This document shows, in pieces, positions 22,021 through 33,604 of a stretch of DNA of 64,000 bases. The DNA comes from Citrus sinensis. Lineage: Eukaryota > Streptophyta > Magnoliopsida > Sapindales > Rutaceae. The notes under the pieces were generated by a model. It did not search any database. It saw nothing but the letters and a program-made list of their open reading frames with translations, and had not been told where the DNA came from. The DNA lies in NCBI RefSeq assembly GCF_022201045.2, contig NC_068562.1:8538001-8602000 (forward strand), read 5' to 3'. How positions within the stretch are numbered: position 1 is the stretch's first letter; every line of letters begins with the position of its first letter. Position numbers and translations under genes: made by a program.

Positions 22021-25000
22021 ACCTTGGTGGGGGCCTATTTTTGGTCGAAGTTTGTTGGCCCGACTCGGAATACGGCGAGGCTTTGCGAGGGGCCTCGGTG
22101 TGCCCGTGGGTTGTCCCAGGCACAGCCGCACCAAAAAATAACAGCCCGAAGGTCGGGGCGCCAAAAGCCCCCAGAGGAAAAAGGCCAAAAAAATGGGTGG
22201 GCTATGGCCTTGGTGGGGGGCTATTTTTGGTCGAAGTACGTCCGCCAGACTCAGAATGGGGGGAGGCTTTGCGAGGGGCCTCGGTGAGCCCGCGGGGTGT
22301 CCCGGGCACAGCCGCGCCCAAAAATAATGGGCCGAAGGTCTGCGCGCCAAAAGCCCCCTGCGGAAAAAGGCCAAAAAAACGGGTAGGCTATAGACTTGGT
22401 GGGGGGCCCGGGCAAAGTTTGTCCGCCGGACTCGGAAAGGGGCGAGGCTTTGCAAGGGGCCTCGGTGTGCCCGCGGGGCATCCCGGGCACAGCCGTGCCC
22501 AAAAATAACCGCCCGAAGGTCAGAGCGAAAAAAGCCCATGGTGGAAAAAAGCCAAAAAAACGGGTGGGCTGTAGCCTTGTTGGGGGGCGCGGGCGGAGTT
22601 CGTTCGCCGGACTCGGAATGAGGCGAGACTTTACAAGGGGCTTCAGTGTGACCGCGGGGCGTCGCGGAACCACGCGACAAAAAATAAGCGCCCAAAGGTC
22701 GGGGTGCCAAAACCCCCAGCGGAAAATGGCAAAAAAACGGGTGGGCTATAGCCTTGGTGGGGGGTGCGGGCGAAGTTCGTCCGCCAGACTCGAAATGAGG
22801 CGAGACTTTGTGAGGGGCCTTGGTGTACCCACGGGTAGTCACGGGCACAGCCGCGCCCAAAAATAAGCTCCCAAAGGTTGGGGTGCCAAAACCCCCCAGC
22901 GGAAAATGGCAAAAAAACGGGTAGACTGCAGCCTTGGTGGGGGGCGCGGGCGAAGTTCGTCTGGCCGACTCGGAATAGGGCGAGTGCCCACAGAGAATCA
23001 TGGGCACAGCCGGGCCAAAAAATAAGTGCCCGAAGGTCGGGGTGCCAAAACCCCCCAGCGGAAAATGGCAAAAAAACGGGTGGGCTATAGCCTTGGTGGG
23101 GGGCGCGGGCGAAGTTTGTCCGCTGGACTCGGAATGGGGCAAGCCTTTGCGAGGGGCCTCGGTGTGCCCGCAGGGTGTCCCAGGCACAACCACACCCAAA
23201 AATAACCGCCCGAAGGTCAGAGCGCAAAAAGCCCCCAGCGGAAAAAGGCCAAAAAAACGGGTGCGCTATAGCATTGGTGGGTGGCGCGGGCCAAGTTCGT
23301 CCGCCGGCCTCGGAATGGGGTGAAGCTTTGCGAGGGGCCTCGGTCTGTCCGCAGGGTGTCCCGCCCAAAAAAAATGGCCGAAGGCCGGGGCACCAAAAGC
23401 TCCCAGCGGAAAAAGGACAAAAAAATGGGTAGTCTATAGCCTTGGTGGGGGGCTATTATTGGTCGAAGTTCGTCCGCCGGACTCGGAATGGGGCAAGCCT
23501 TTACGAGAGGACTTGGTGTGCCGGCGGGTTGTCCCGGGTACAGCTGCACCTAAAAATAACCGCCCGAAGGTTGGGGCGCAAAAAGCCCCAAGCGTAAAAA
23601 GGCTAAAAAAACGGGTGGACTATAGCCTTGGTGGGGGGCAATTTTCGGTCGAAGTTCGTCCGCCGGGCTCGGAATGGGTCGAGGCTTTGCGAGGGGCCTC
23701 AGTGTGCCCACGGGGTGTCCTGGGCACAGCCGCACCCAAAAATAACCGCCCCAAGGTCAGGGCGACAAAAGCCCCTAGGGGAAAAAAGGCAAAAAAACGG
23801 GTGGGCTATAGCCTTGGTGGGGGGCAATATTTGGTCGAAGTTCGTCCGCCGGACTCGAAATGAGGCAAGGCTTTGCGGGGGGGCCTCGGTGTGCCCGTGG
23901 GGTGTCCCAGGCACAGCTGTGCACAAAAATAACCGCCCGAAGGTCAGGACGCCAAAAGCCCACAGCAGAAAAAGGCCAAAAATACGGGTGCGCTATAGCC
24001 TTGGTGTGGGGCTGTTTTTGGTCGAAGTTCGTCCGCCGGACTCGGAATGGGGCGAGGCTTTGCAATGGGCCTTGGTGTGCCCGCAGGGTGTCTCAGATAC
24101 AGCCGCGCCCAAAAATAACTGCCCGAAGGTCAGGACACCATAAGCCCATAGCGGAGAAAGGCCAAAAAAACGGGTGGGCTATAGACTTGGTGGGGGGCGA
24201 GGGCGAAGTTCGTCCGCCGTACTCGGAATGGGGCGTGGCTTTGCGAGGGGCCTTGGAGTGCCCTCGGGGTTTTTCGGGCACAGCCACGCCAAAAAATAAC
24301 CGCCCGATGGTTGGGGCGCCAAAAGCCTTGGTGGGGGGGGGCGGTCGAAGTTCGTCCGCCGGACTTGGAATGGGGCGAGGCTTTACGAGGGGCCGCAGTG
24401 TGCCCGTGGGGTGTCCCAGGCACAGCCGCGCGCACAAATAACCAACCGAAGGTCGGGGCGTCAAAAGCCCCTAGCGGGAAAAGGCCAAAAAAATGGGTGG
24501 TCTATAGCCTTGGCAGGGGATATTTTTGGTCGAAGTTCGTACGCCGGACTCGGAATGGGGTGAGGTTTTCTGAGGGGCCTCGGTGTGCTCGCGGGGTGTC
24601 TTGAGCACAGCCGCGTCCAAAAATAACCGCCCGAAGGTCGGGGCGCCAAAAGCCCCCAGCGAAAAAAGGCAAAAAAAATGGGTGGGCTATAGCCTTGGTG
24701 CGGGGCGAGGGCGAAGTTCGTCCGCCGTACTCAGAATGGGGTGTGGCTTTGCGAGGGGCTTTGTAGTGCCTGTGGGGTTTTCCGGGCAAAGCCACGCCAA
24801 AAAATAACCACCCGATGGTTGGGGCGCCAAAAGCCTTGGTGGGGGGCGCGGTCGAAGTTCGTCCGCCGGACTTGGAATGGGGCGAGGCTTTACGAGGGGC
24901 CGCAGTGTGCCCGTGGGGTGTCCCAAGCACAGCCGCGTGCACAAATAACAAACCGAAGGTCGGGGCGTCAAAAGCCCCTAGCGGGAAAAGGCCAAAAAAA

Positions 25001-26105
25001 TGGGTGGGCTATAGCCTTGGCGGGGGATATTTTTGGTCGAAGTTCGTACGCCGGACTCGGAATGGGGCGAGGTTTTCTGAGGGGCCTCGGTGTGTTCGCG
25101 GGGTGTCCTGAGCACAGCCGCGTCCAAAAATAACTGCCCAAAGGTCGGGGCGCCAAAAGCCCCCAGTGAAAAAAGGTGAAAAAAACGGGTGGGCTATAGC
25201 CTTGGTGCGGGGCAAGGGCGAAGTTCGTCCGCCGTACTCGGAATGGGGCGTGGCTTTGCGAGGGGCCTTGGAGTGCCCGCAGGGTTTTTCGGGCACAGCC
25301 ACACCAAACATTAACCGCCCGATGGTTGGGGCGCCAAAAGCCGCCAGCGGAAAAAGACAAAAAAATGGTTGGGCTATAACCTTGGTGGGGGGCGCGGTCG
25401 AAGTTCGTCCGCCGGACTCGGAATGGGACGAGGGTTTGCGAGGGGCCTCTGTGTGCCCGCGGGGTGTCTCGGGCACAGCCGCGCCCAATAATAACCGCCC
25501 GTAGGTCGGGGCGCCAAGAGCCCGCAGCGGAAAAAGGCCGAAAAGACAGGTGGGCTATAGCCTTGGTGGGGGGCTATTTTTGGTCGAAGCTCTTCCACCG
25601 GACTCGGAATGGGGCGAGGCTTTGCGAGGGGCCTCGGTGTGCCCGCGGGGTGTCCTAGGCACAGCCGCGCCCAAAAATAACTACCCAAAGGTTGGGGCGC
25701 CAAAAGCCCCCAGCGGAAAAAGGCCAGAACAACGGGTTGGCTATAGCCTTGGTGTGGGTTATTTTTGGTCGAAGTTCGTCTGCCGGACTCGGAAATGTTT
25801 GAGGCTTTACGAGGGGCCTCAGTGTGCATGCGGGGTGCCCTGGTCACAGCCGTACCCAAAAATAACCGCCCGAAGGTCGGAGAGCAAAAAGCCCCTAGTG
25901 GAAAAAAGGCCAAAAGAACGGGTGGTCTAAAGCCTTGGTGGGGGCGCGGTCGAAGTTCATCCGCTGGACTCGGAATGGGGCGAGGGTTTGTGAGGGGCCT
26001 CGATGTGCCCGCGGGGTGTCCCGGGCACAGCCGCGCCCAAAAATAACCACCCGAAGGTCGGGCCGCAAAAAGCCCCCGGTGGAAAAAAGGCCAAAAGAAT
26101 GGGTG
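22021..26105. repeat. Satellite block B (ATTTTTGGTCGAAG variant)
   Basis: Many monomers have TATTTTTGGTCGAAG in place of GCGCGGGCGAAG, together with GGGTGTCCCGGGCAC, AATAACCGCCCG and GGGGCGCCAAAAGCCC. Spacing rises to about 183-187 bp in the insertion-bearing units. Monomers near 22690-23100 look like block A, so the block is itself mixed. It contains the 508-bp higher-order repeat at 24204-25218. Confidence 0.7.
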
Positions 26106-29100
26106 GGCTACAACCTTGGTGGGGGGCGCGGGCGAAGTTCGTCCGCCGGACTCGGAATTGGGTGAGACTTTGTGAGGGACCTCCTTGTGCCTGCGGGAGG
26201 TCATGGGGTACCAAAACCCCCCAGCGGAAAAATAGCCAAAAAACGGGTGGGCTATAGCCTTGGTGGGGGGACCGGGGGAAGTTCGTCCGTCGGACTCGGA
26301 ATGGGGTGAGACTTTGCGAGGGGCCTCCGTGTACCCGCGGGTGGTCGTAGGCACAGCCACACCCAAAAAATTAATGCCTGATGGTCGAGGTACCAAAACC
26401 CCCCAGTGGAAAAATGGCCAAAAAACGGGTGGGCTATAGCCTTGGTGGGGGGCGCGGGTGAAGTTCGTCCGCCGGACTCGGAATGGGGCGAGACTTTGCG
26501 AGGGGCCTCCATGTGCCCGCGGGAGGTCACGAGCACAACCGCATCCCAAAATAAGCGCCCGAAGGTCGGGGTGCTAAAACCCCCCAGCGAGAAAATGGCC
26601 AAAAAACGGGTGGGCTATAGCCTTGGTGGGGGGTGCAGGCGAAGTTCATTCGCTGGACTCAGAATGGGGCGAGACTTTGTAAGGGGCCTCTGTATGCCCA
26701 CGGGAGGTCGCGGGCATAGCCACGCACAAAAATAAGCGCCCGAAGGTTGGGGTGCCAAAACTCCTCAGCGGAAAAATGACCAAAAAACGGGTGGACTATA
26801 GCCTTGGTGGGGGGCGCGAGCGAAGTTCGTCCGCCGGACTCGGAATGGGGCAAGCCTTTGTGAGGGGCCTCCGTGTGCCCGGGGGAGGTCACGGGCGTAG
26901 CAGTGCCAAAAAATAAGAGCCCGAAGGTTGGGGTGCCCAAACCCCCACAGCGGAAAAATGGCCAAAAAAACGGGTGGGCTATAGCCTTGGTGGGGGGCGC
27001 GGGCGAAGTTCATCCGCTGGACTCGGAATGGGCCTAGACTTTGCGAGGGGCCTCCATGTGTCCGCGGGAGGTCGCGGGCACAGCCGCATCCAAAAATAAG
27101 TGCCCAAAGGTCGGGGTTCGAAAACACCCCAGTGGAAAAGTGGCCAAAAAACGGGTGGGCTATAGACTTGGTGGGGGGCAAGGGCGAAGTTCGTCCGCCG
27201 GACTCAAAATCGGGCGAGACTTTGCGAGGGCCCTCAGTGTGCCAGCGGGAGGTCACGGACACAGCCGCGCCCAAAAATAATCCCCCAAAGGGCGTGGGCG
27301 AAGTTCGTCTACCGGACTCAGAATGGGACGAGACTTTGCGAGGGGCCTCCATGTGCTCGCGGGAGGCCGCAGGCACAGACGCGCCCAAAAATAAGTGCCC
27401 GAAGGTCGGGGGGCCAAAACCCCCCAGTGGAAAAATGGCCAAAAACCGGGTGGCCTAAAGCCTTGGTGGGGGGCGCGGGTGATGTTCGTCCGCCGGACTC
27501 GGAATGGGGCGAGACTTTGCAAGGGGCCTCCGTGTGCCCGCGGGAGGTCGCGAGCAAAACCACACCCTAAAATAAGCGCCCGAAGGTCGGGGTGCCAAAA
27601 CCCCCCAGTGGAAAAATTGCCAAAAAACAGGTGGCCTATAGCCTTGGTGGTGGGTGCGGGCGAAGTTCATCCGCCGGACTCGAAATGGGGCGAGACTTTG
27701 CGAGGGGCCCCCGTGTCCCCGTGGGAGGTTGCGAGCACCACCGCGCCCAAAAATAAGGGCCGGAAGGTCGGGGTGCCAAAATCCCCGGCGGAAAAATGGC
27801 CAAAAAAACGGGTGGCCTATAGCCTTGGTGGGGGGCGGGGGTGAGGTTCATCCGCGGGACTCAGAATGGGGCGGGACTTTGCGACGGCCTCCGTTTGCCC
27901 GCGGGAGGTCACGGGCACAACCGTACCCAAAAATAAGCATCCGAAAGTCGGGGTACCAAAACTCCCCGGCGGAAAAATTGCCAAAAAACGGGTGGCCCAT
28001 AGCCTTGGTGGCGAGTGTGGGCAAGGTTCATCCGCCGGACTCTGAATGGGCCGAGACTTTGCGAGGCGTCTCAGTGTGCCCGCGGGAGGTCTTGGGGACA
28101 GCCGCGCCCAAAAATAAGTGCCTGAAGGTCGGGATGCCAAAACCCCCCAGCGGAAAAAAGGCCAAAAAACGGGTGGCCTATAGCCTTGGTGGGGGAGCGT
28201 GGGCGAAGTTCGTCCGCCGGACTCGGAATGGGGCAAGACTTTGCGAGGGGCCTCCGTTTGCCCGCTGGAGGTCGTGGGCAAAACCACACCCCAAAATAAG
28301 CGCTCAAAGGTCGGGGTGCTAAAACCCCCCAGCGGAAAAATTGCCAAAAAACGGGTGGCCTATAGCCTTGGTGACGGACGCGGGCGAAGTTCGTCCGCCG
28401 GACTCTGAATGGGGCGAGACTTTTCGAGGGGCCTCCGTATGCCCCCAGGAGATCATGGGAACAGCCGCGCCCAAAAATAAGCGCACGAAGGTCGGGGTGC
28501 CAAATCCCCCCAGCGGAAAAATGACCAAAAAACGGGTGGGCTATAGCCTTGGTGGGGGGAGCGAGCGAAGTTCGTCTGCCGGACTCGAAATAGGGCGAGA
28601 TTTACGAGGGGCCTCCGTATGCCCGCAGGAGGTCACAGGCACAGCCGCGCCCGAAGGACGGGGTGCCAAAACCCCCCAGCGGAAAAATGACCAAAAAATG
28701 GGTGGGCTATAGCCTTGGTGGGGGGTGCGAGCGAAGTTCATCCGCCGGACACAGAATGGGGCGAGACTTTGCAAGGGGCCTCTGTGTGCCCGTGGAAGGT
28801 CGCAGGCATAGCCGCGCCCCAAAATAAGCTCCCGAAAGTCGGGGTGCTAAAACCCCCCAGCGGGAAAATGGCCAAGAAACGGGTGGGCTATAGCCTTGGT
28901 GGGGGGCGCGGGCGAAGTTCATTCGCCGGACTCGGAATGGAGCGAGACTTTGCGAGGGGCCTCTGTATGCCCACGGGCACAGCCGCGCCCAAAAATAAGC
29001 GCCCAAAGGCCGGGGTGACAAAACCCCCCAGCGGAAAAATGGCCAAAAAAACAGGTGGCCTATAGCCTTGGTGGGGGGCGCGGGCGAAGTTTGTCCGCCG

Positions 29101-30136
29101 GACTCAAAATGGGGCGAGACTTTGTGAGGGGACTCCGTCTGCCCGTGGGAGATCATGGGCACAACCGCGCCCAAAAATAAGTGCCCAAAGGTCAGGGTGC
29201 CAAACCCTCCCAGTGGAAAAATGTCCAAAAAACGGGTGGCCTATAGCCTTGGTGGGGGGCACGGGTGAAGTTTGTCCGCCGGACTCGGAATGGGGCGAGA
29301 CTTTGCGAGAGGCATCCATGAGCCAGTGGGTGGTTTTGGGTACAGCCATGCTAAAAAATAAGCGCCCGAAGGTCGGGGTGCCAAAACTCCCCAGTGGAAA
29401 ATTGGCCAAAAAACGGGTGGCCTATAGCCTTGGTATGGGGCGCTGGCGAAGTTCGTCCGCCGGACTCGGAATTGGGCGAGACTTTGCGAGGGGCTTCTGT
29501 GTGCCTGTGGGAGGTGACGGGCAAAACCACGACCCAAAATAAGAGCCCGAAGGTCGGGTTGCCAAAACCCCCCAACGGAAAAATTGCCAAAAAACGGGTG
29601 GCCTATAGCCTTGGTGGGGGGCGTGGGCGAAGTTCGTCCGCCGCACTCGGAATGGGGTGAGACTTTGCGAGGGGCCTCCGTGTGCCTGCGGGAGGTTGCG
29701 AGCACCGCCGTGCCCAAAAATAAGCGCCGGAAGGTTGGGATACCAAAATCCCCTTCGGAAAAATGGCCAAAAAACGGGTGGGCTATAGCCTTGGTGAGGG
29801 GTGCGGGCGAAGTTCGTCCGCCGGACTTGGAATGCAGTGAGACTTTGCGAGAGGCCTCTGTGTGCTAGTGGGAGGTTGCGGGCACAGCCGCACTAAAAAA
29901 TAAGCGCCTGAAGGTCGGGGTGCAAAAACCCCCTAGCGGAAAAATGGCAAAAAAACGGGTGGCCTATAGCCTTGGTATGGGGCGCTGGCGAAGTTCGTCC
30001 GCCGCACTCGGAATTGGGCGACACTTTGCGAGGGGCATCCGTATGCCCGCGGGAGGTCACGGGAAAAACTACGACCCAAAATAAGTGCCCGAAGGTCGGG
30101 GTGCTAAAACCCCCCAGCGGAAAAATTGCCAAAAAA
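26106..30136. repeat. Satellite block C (GGGAGGTC / GGCCTCCGTG variant)
   Basis: Monomers carry GGCCTCCGTGTGCCCGCGGGAGGTCGCGGGCAC and end in GGAAAAATGGCC (given here in pieces of the repeating unit: GGCCTCCGTG, GGGAGGTCGC, GGAAAAATGG). Two sub-variants alternate in runs: GGGTGGGCTATAG and GGGTGGCCTATAG, the latter mainly 27440-28400 and 29050-30140. Confidence 0.65.
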
Positions 30137-33100
30137 CGGGTGGCCAATGGCCTTGGGGGGTGGGGCTCACGAAGTTCGTCCGCCGGACTCGGAATGGGGT
30201 GAGACTTTGCGAGGGGCCTCCGTGTGCCAAAAATAGGCCGAAGGCACAGCCGCGCCCAAAAAAAAAGCGCCTGTAGGTCGGGGCGCCCAAACCCCCCAGC
30301 GGAAAAAGGCCACAAAAACTGGTGGGCTATGGCCTTGGGGGGTGGCGCTCGCAAAGTTCGTCCGCCGGACTCGTAATGGGGTGAGACTTTGCGGGGGGCC
30401 TCCGTGTACCAAAAATAGGCCGTGGGCACATCCACGCCCAAAAATAAGAGCCCGAAGGTCAGGGCGCCAAAACCCCACGGCAGAAAAATGCGACAAAAAC
30501 GGGTGGGCTATGTCCTTGGGGGGTGGGACTCGCGAAGTTCGTCCGCCGGACTCGGAATGGGACGAGACTTTGCGAGGGACCTCTGTGTGCCAAAAATAGG
30601 CCGCGGTCACAGCCACGCCCAAAATAAGCGCCCGAAGGTCGGGGCGTCAAAACCCCCCAGCGGAAAAAGGCCACAATAACGGGTGGGCTATGGCCTTGGG
30701 GGGTGGGACTCGCGAAGTTCGTCCACCAGACTCAGAATGGGGCGAGACTTTGCGAGGGGCCTCCGTGTACCAAAAATAGTCCGTGGGCAAAGGCACGCCC
30801 AAAAATAAGCGCCCGAAGGTTGGGGCGCCAAAACCCCCCAGCGGAAAAAGGCCACAAAAACGGGTGGGGTATGGCCTTGTGGGGTGAGGCTCGCGAAGTT
30901 CGTTCGCCGGACTCGGAATGGGGCGATACTTTGTGAGGGACCTCCATGTGCCAAAAATAGACCACCGGCAAAGCCGCGCTAAAACATAAGCGCCCATAGG
31001 TCGGGCCACCAAAACCCCCCAGCGGAAAAAGACCACAAAAACGGGTGGGGTATGGCCTTGGGGGGTGGGGCTTGCAAAGATCGTCTGCCGGACTCAGAAT
31101 GGGGCGAGACTGTGCGAGGGGCCTCCGGGTGCCAAAAATAGGCCGCGGGCACAGCAGCACCCAAAAATAAGCACCCGAAGGTCGGGGTGCCAAAACCCCC
31201 AGCGGAAAAAGGCCACAAAAACGGGTGGGCTATGTCCTTGGGGGGTGGGGCTCACGAAGTTCGTCCGTCGGACTCGGAATGAGGTGAGACTTTGCGAGGG
31301 GCCTCTGTGTGCCAAAAATAGGCCGCAAGCACAGCCGCGCCCAAAAATAAGCGCCCATAGGTCGGGACGCCAAAACCCCCCAGCGGAAAAAGGCAACAAA
31401 AACGGGTGGGGTATGGCCTTCGGGGGTGGGGCTCGCGAAGTTCGTCCGCCGGACTCGGAATGGGGCGAGGCTTTGCGAGGGGCCTCTATGTGCCAAAACT
31501 AGGCCACGGGCAATGCCGCGCTCAAAAATAAGCGCCCGTAGGTCGGGGCACCAAAACCCCCCAGCGGAAAATGGCCACAAAAACGGGTGGGCTATTGCCT
31601 TTGGGGGTGGGGCTCGCAAAGTTCATCAGCTAGACTCGGAATGGGGCGAGACTTTGCGAGGGCCACCGTGCGCCAAAAATAGGCCGTGGGTAAAGCCGCG
31701 ACCTTGCCAAAACCCCCCAGTGGAAAAAGGCCACAAAAACTGGTGGGCTATGGCCTTGGGGGGTGGGGCTCGCGAAGTTCGTCCGCCGGACTCGGAATGG
31801 GGCGAAACTTTGCGAGGGGCCTCCATGTGCCAAAAATAGGCCAAAGGCACAGGCGCCCAAAAATAAGCGCCCGAAGGTCGGGGCGCCAAAACCCCCCAGC
31901 GGAAAAGGGCCACAAAATCGGGTGGGCTATGGCCTTGGGGGGTGGGGCTCGCGAATTTCGTCCGCCGGACTCGAAATGGGGCAAGACTTTGCGAGGGGCC
32001 TCCATGTGGAAACAATATGTCGCTGGCACAGCCGGGCCCAAAAACAAGCACCCGAAGGTCGGGGCTCGCGAAGTTCGTCCGCCGGACTCTGAATGGGGCG
32101 AGACTTTGCGAGGGGCCTCCGTGTACCAAAAATAGACCGCGGACACAGCCGCGCCCAAAAAATAAGCGCCCATAGGTCGGAACGCCAAAACCCCCCAGCG
32201 GAAAAAGGCCACAAAAACGGGGGGGCTATGGCCTTGGGGGGTGGGGCTCGCGAAGTTCGTCCGCCGGACTCAGAATGAGGCGTGACTTTGCGAGGGGCCT
32301 CCGTGTGCCAAAAATAGGCCGCGGGCACAGCAGCTCCCAAAAATAAGCACCCGAAGGTCGGTGCGCCAAAACCCCCCAGCGGAAAAAGGCCACAAAAACG
32401 GGTGGGCTATAGCCTTGGGGGGTGGGGCTGGCCAAGTTCGTCCGCCGGACTCGGAATGGGGCGAGACTTTGCGAGGGGCCTCCGTGTGCAAAAAATAGGC
32501 CGCGGGCACAGCCGCACCCAAAAATAAGCGCCCGAAGGTCGCGGCGCCAAAACCCCCCAGCAGAAAAAGGCCACAAAAATGGGTGGGCTATGGCCTTGGG
32601 GGTGGGGCTCGCAAAATTCGTCCGCCGGACTCAGAATGGGGCGAGACTTTGCGAGGGGCCTCTGTGTGCCAAAAATAGGCCACGGACACAGCAGTACCCA
32701 AAAATAAGCACCCGAAGGTCGTGGCGCCAAAACCCCCCAGTGGAAAAAGGCCACAAAAACGGGCGGGCTATGGCCTTGGGGGGTTGGGCTCGCGAAGTTC
32801 GTCTGCCGGACTCGGATTGGGGCGAGACTTTGCGAGGGACCTCCGTGTGCCAAAAATAGGCCGTGGTCACAGCCACGCCCAAAATAAGCGTCCGAAGGTC
32901 GGGGCGTCAAAACCCCCCAGTGGAAAAAGGCCACAAAAAAGGGTGGGCTATGGCCTTGGGGGGTAGGGCTCGCGAAGTTCGTCCGCCAGACTCAGAATGG
33001 GGCGAGACTTTACGAGGGGCCTCCGTGTACCAAAAATAGTCCACAGGCAAAGGCATGCCCAAAAATAAGGGCCCGAAGGTTGGGGCGCCAAAACCCCCAA

Positions 33101-33604
33101 GCGGAAAAAGGCCACAAAAACGGGTGGGGTATGGCCTTGGGGGGTGAGGCTCGCGAAGTTCGATCGCCGGACTCGGAATGGGACGAGACTTTGTGAGGGG
33201 CCTCCGTGTGCCAAAAATAGGCCACGGGCAAAGCCGCGCTAAAAAATAAGTGCCCGTAGGTCGGGCCGCCAAAACCCCCAGCAGAAAAAGGCCACAAAAA
33301 CGGGTGGGCTATGGCCTTGGGGGGTGGGGCTGGCGAAGTTCGTCCGCCGGACTCGGAATGGGGCGAGACTTTGCAAGGGGCCTCCGTGTGCCAAAAATAG
33401 GCCGCGGGCACAGCAGCGTCCAAAAATAAGCACCCGAAGGTTGGGGCGCCAAAATCCCCCAGTGGAAAAAGGCCACAAAAACGGGTGGGCTATGTCCTTG
33501 GGGGGTAGGGCTCGTGAAGTTCATCCGCCGAACTCGGAATGGGGCGAGACTTTGCGAGGGGCCTCCGTGTGCCAAAATTAGGCCGCGAGCACAGCCGCGT
33601 CCAA
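30137..33604. repeat. Satellite block D (CCAAAAATAGGCC variant)
   Basis: Here the GC-rich hairpin segment is replaced by GTGCCAAAAATAGGCC, the unit reads CTTGGGGGGTGGGGCTCGCG, and the final A-run is CCACAAAAACGGG. The change is sharp at about 30137. The block contains a five-monomer segment duplicated at an offset of about 2260 bp. Confidence 0.75.
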
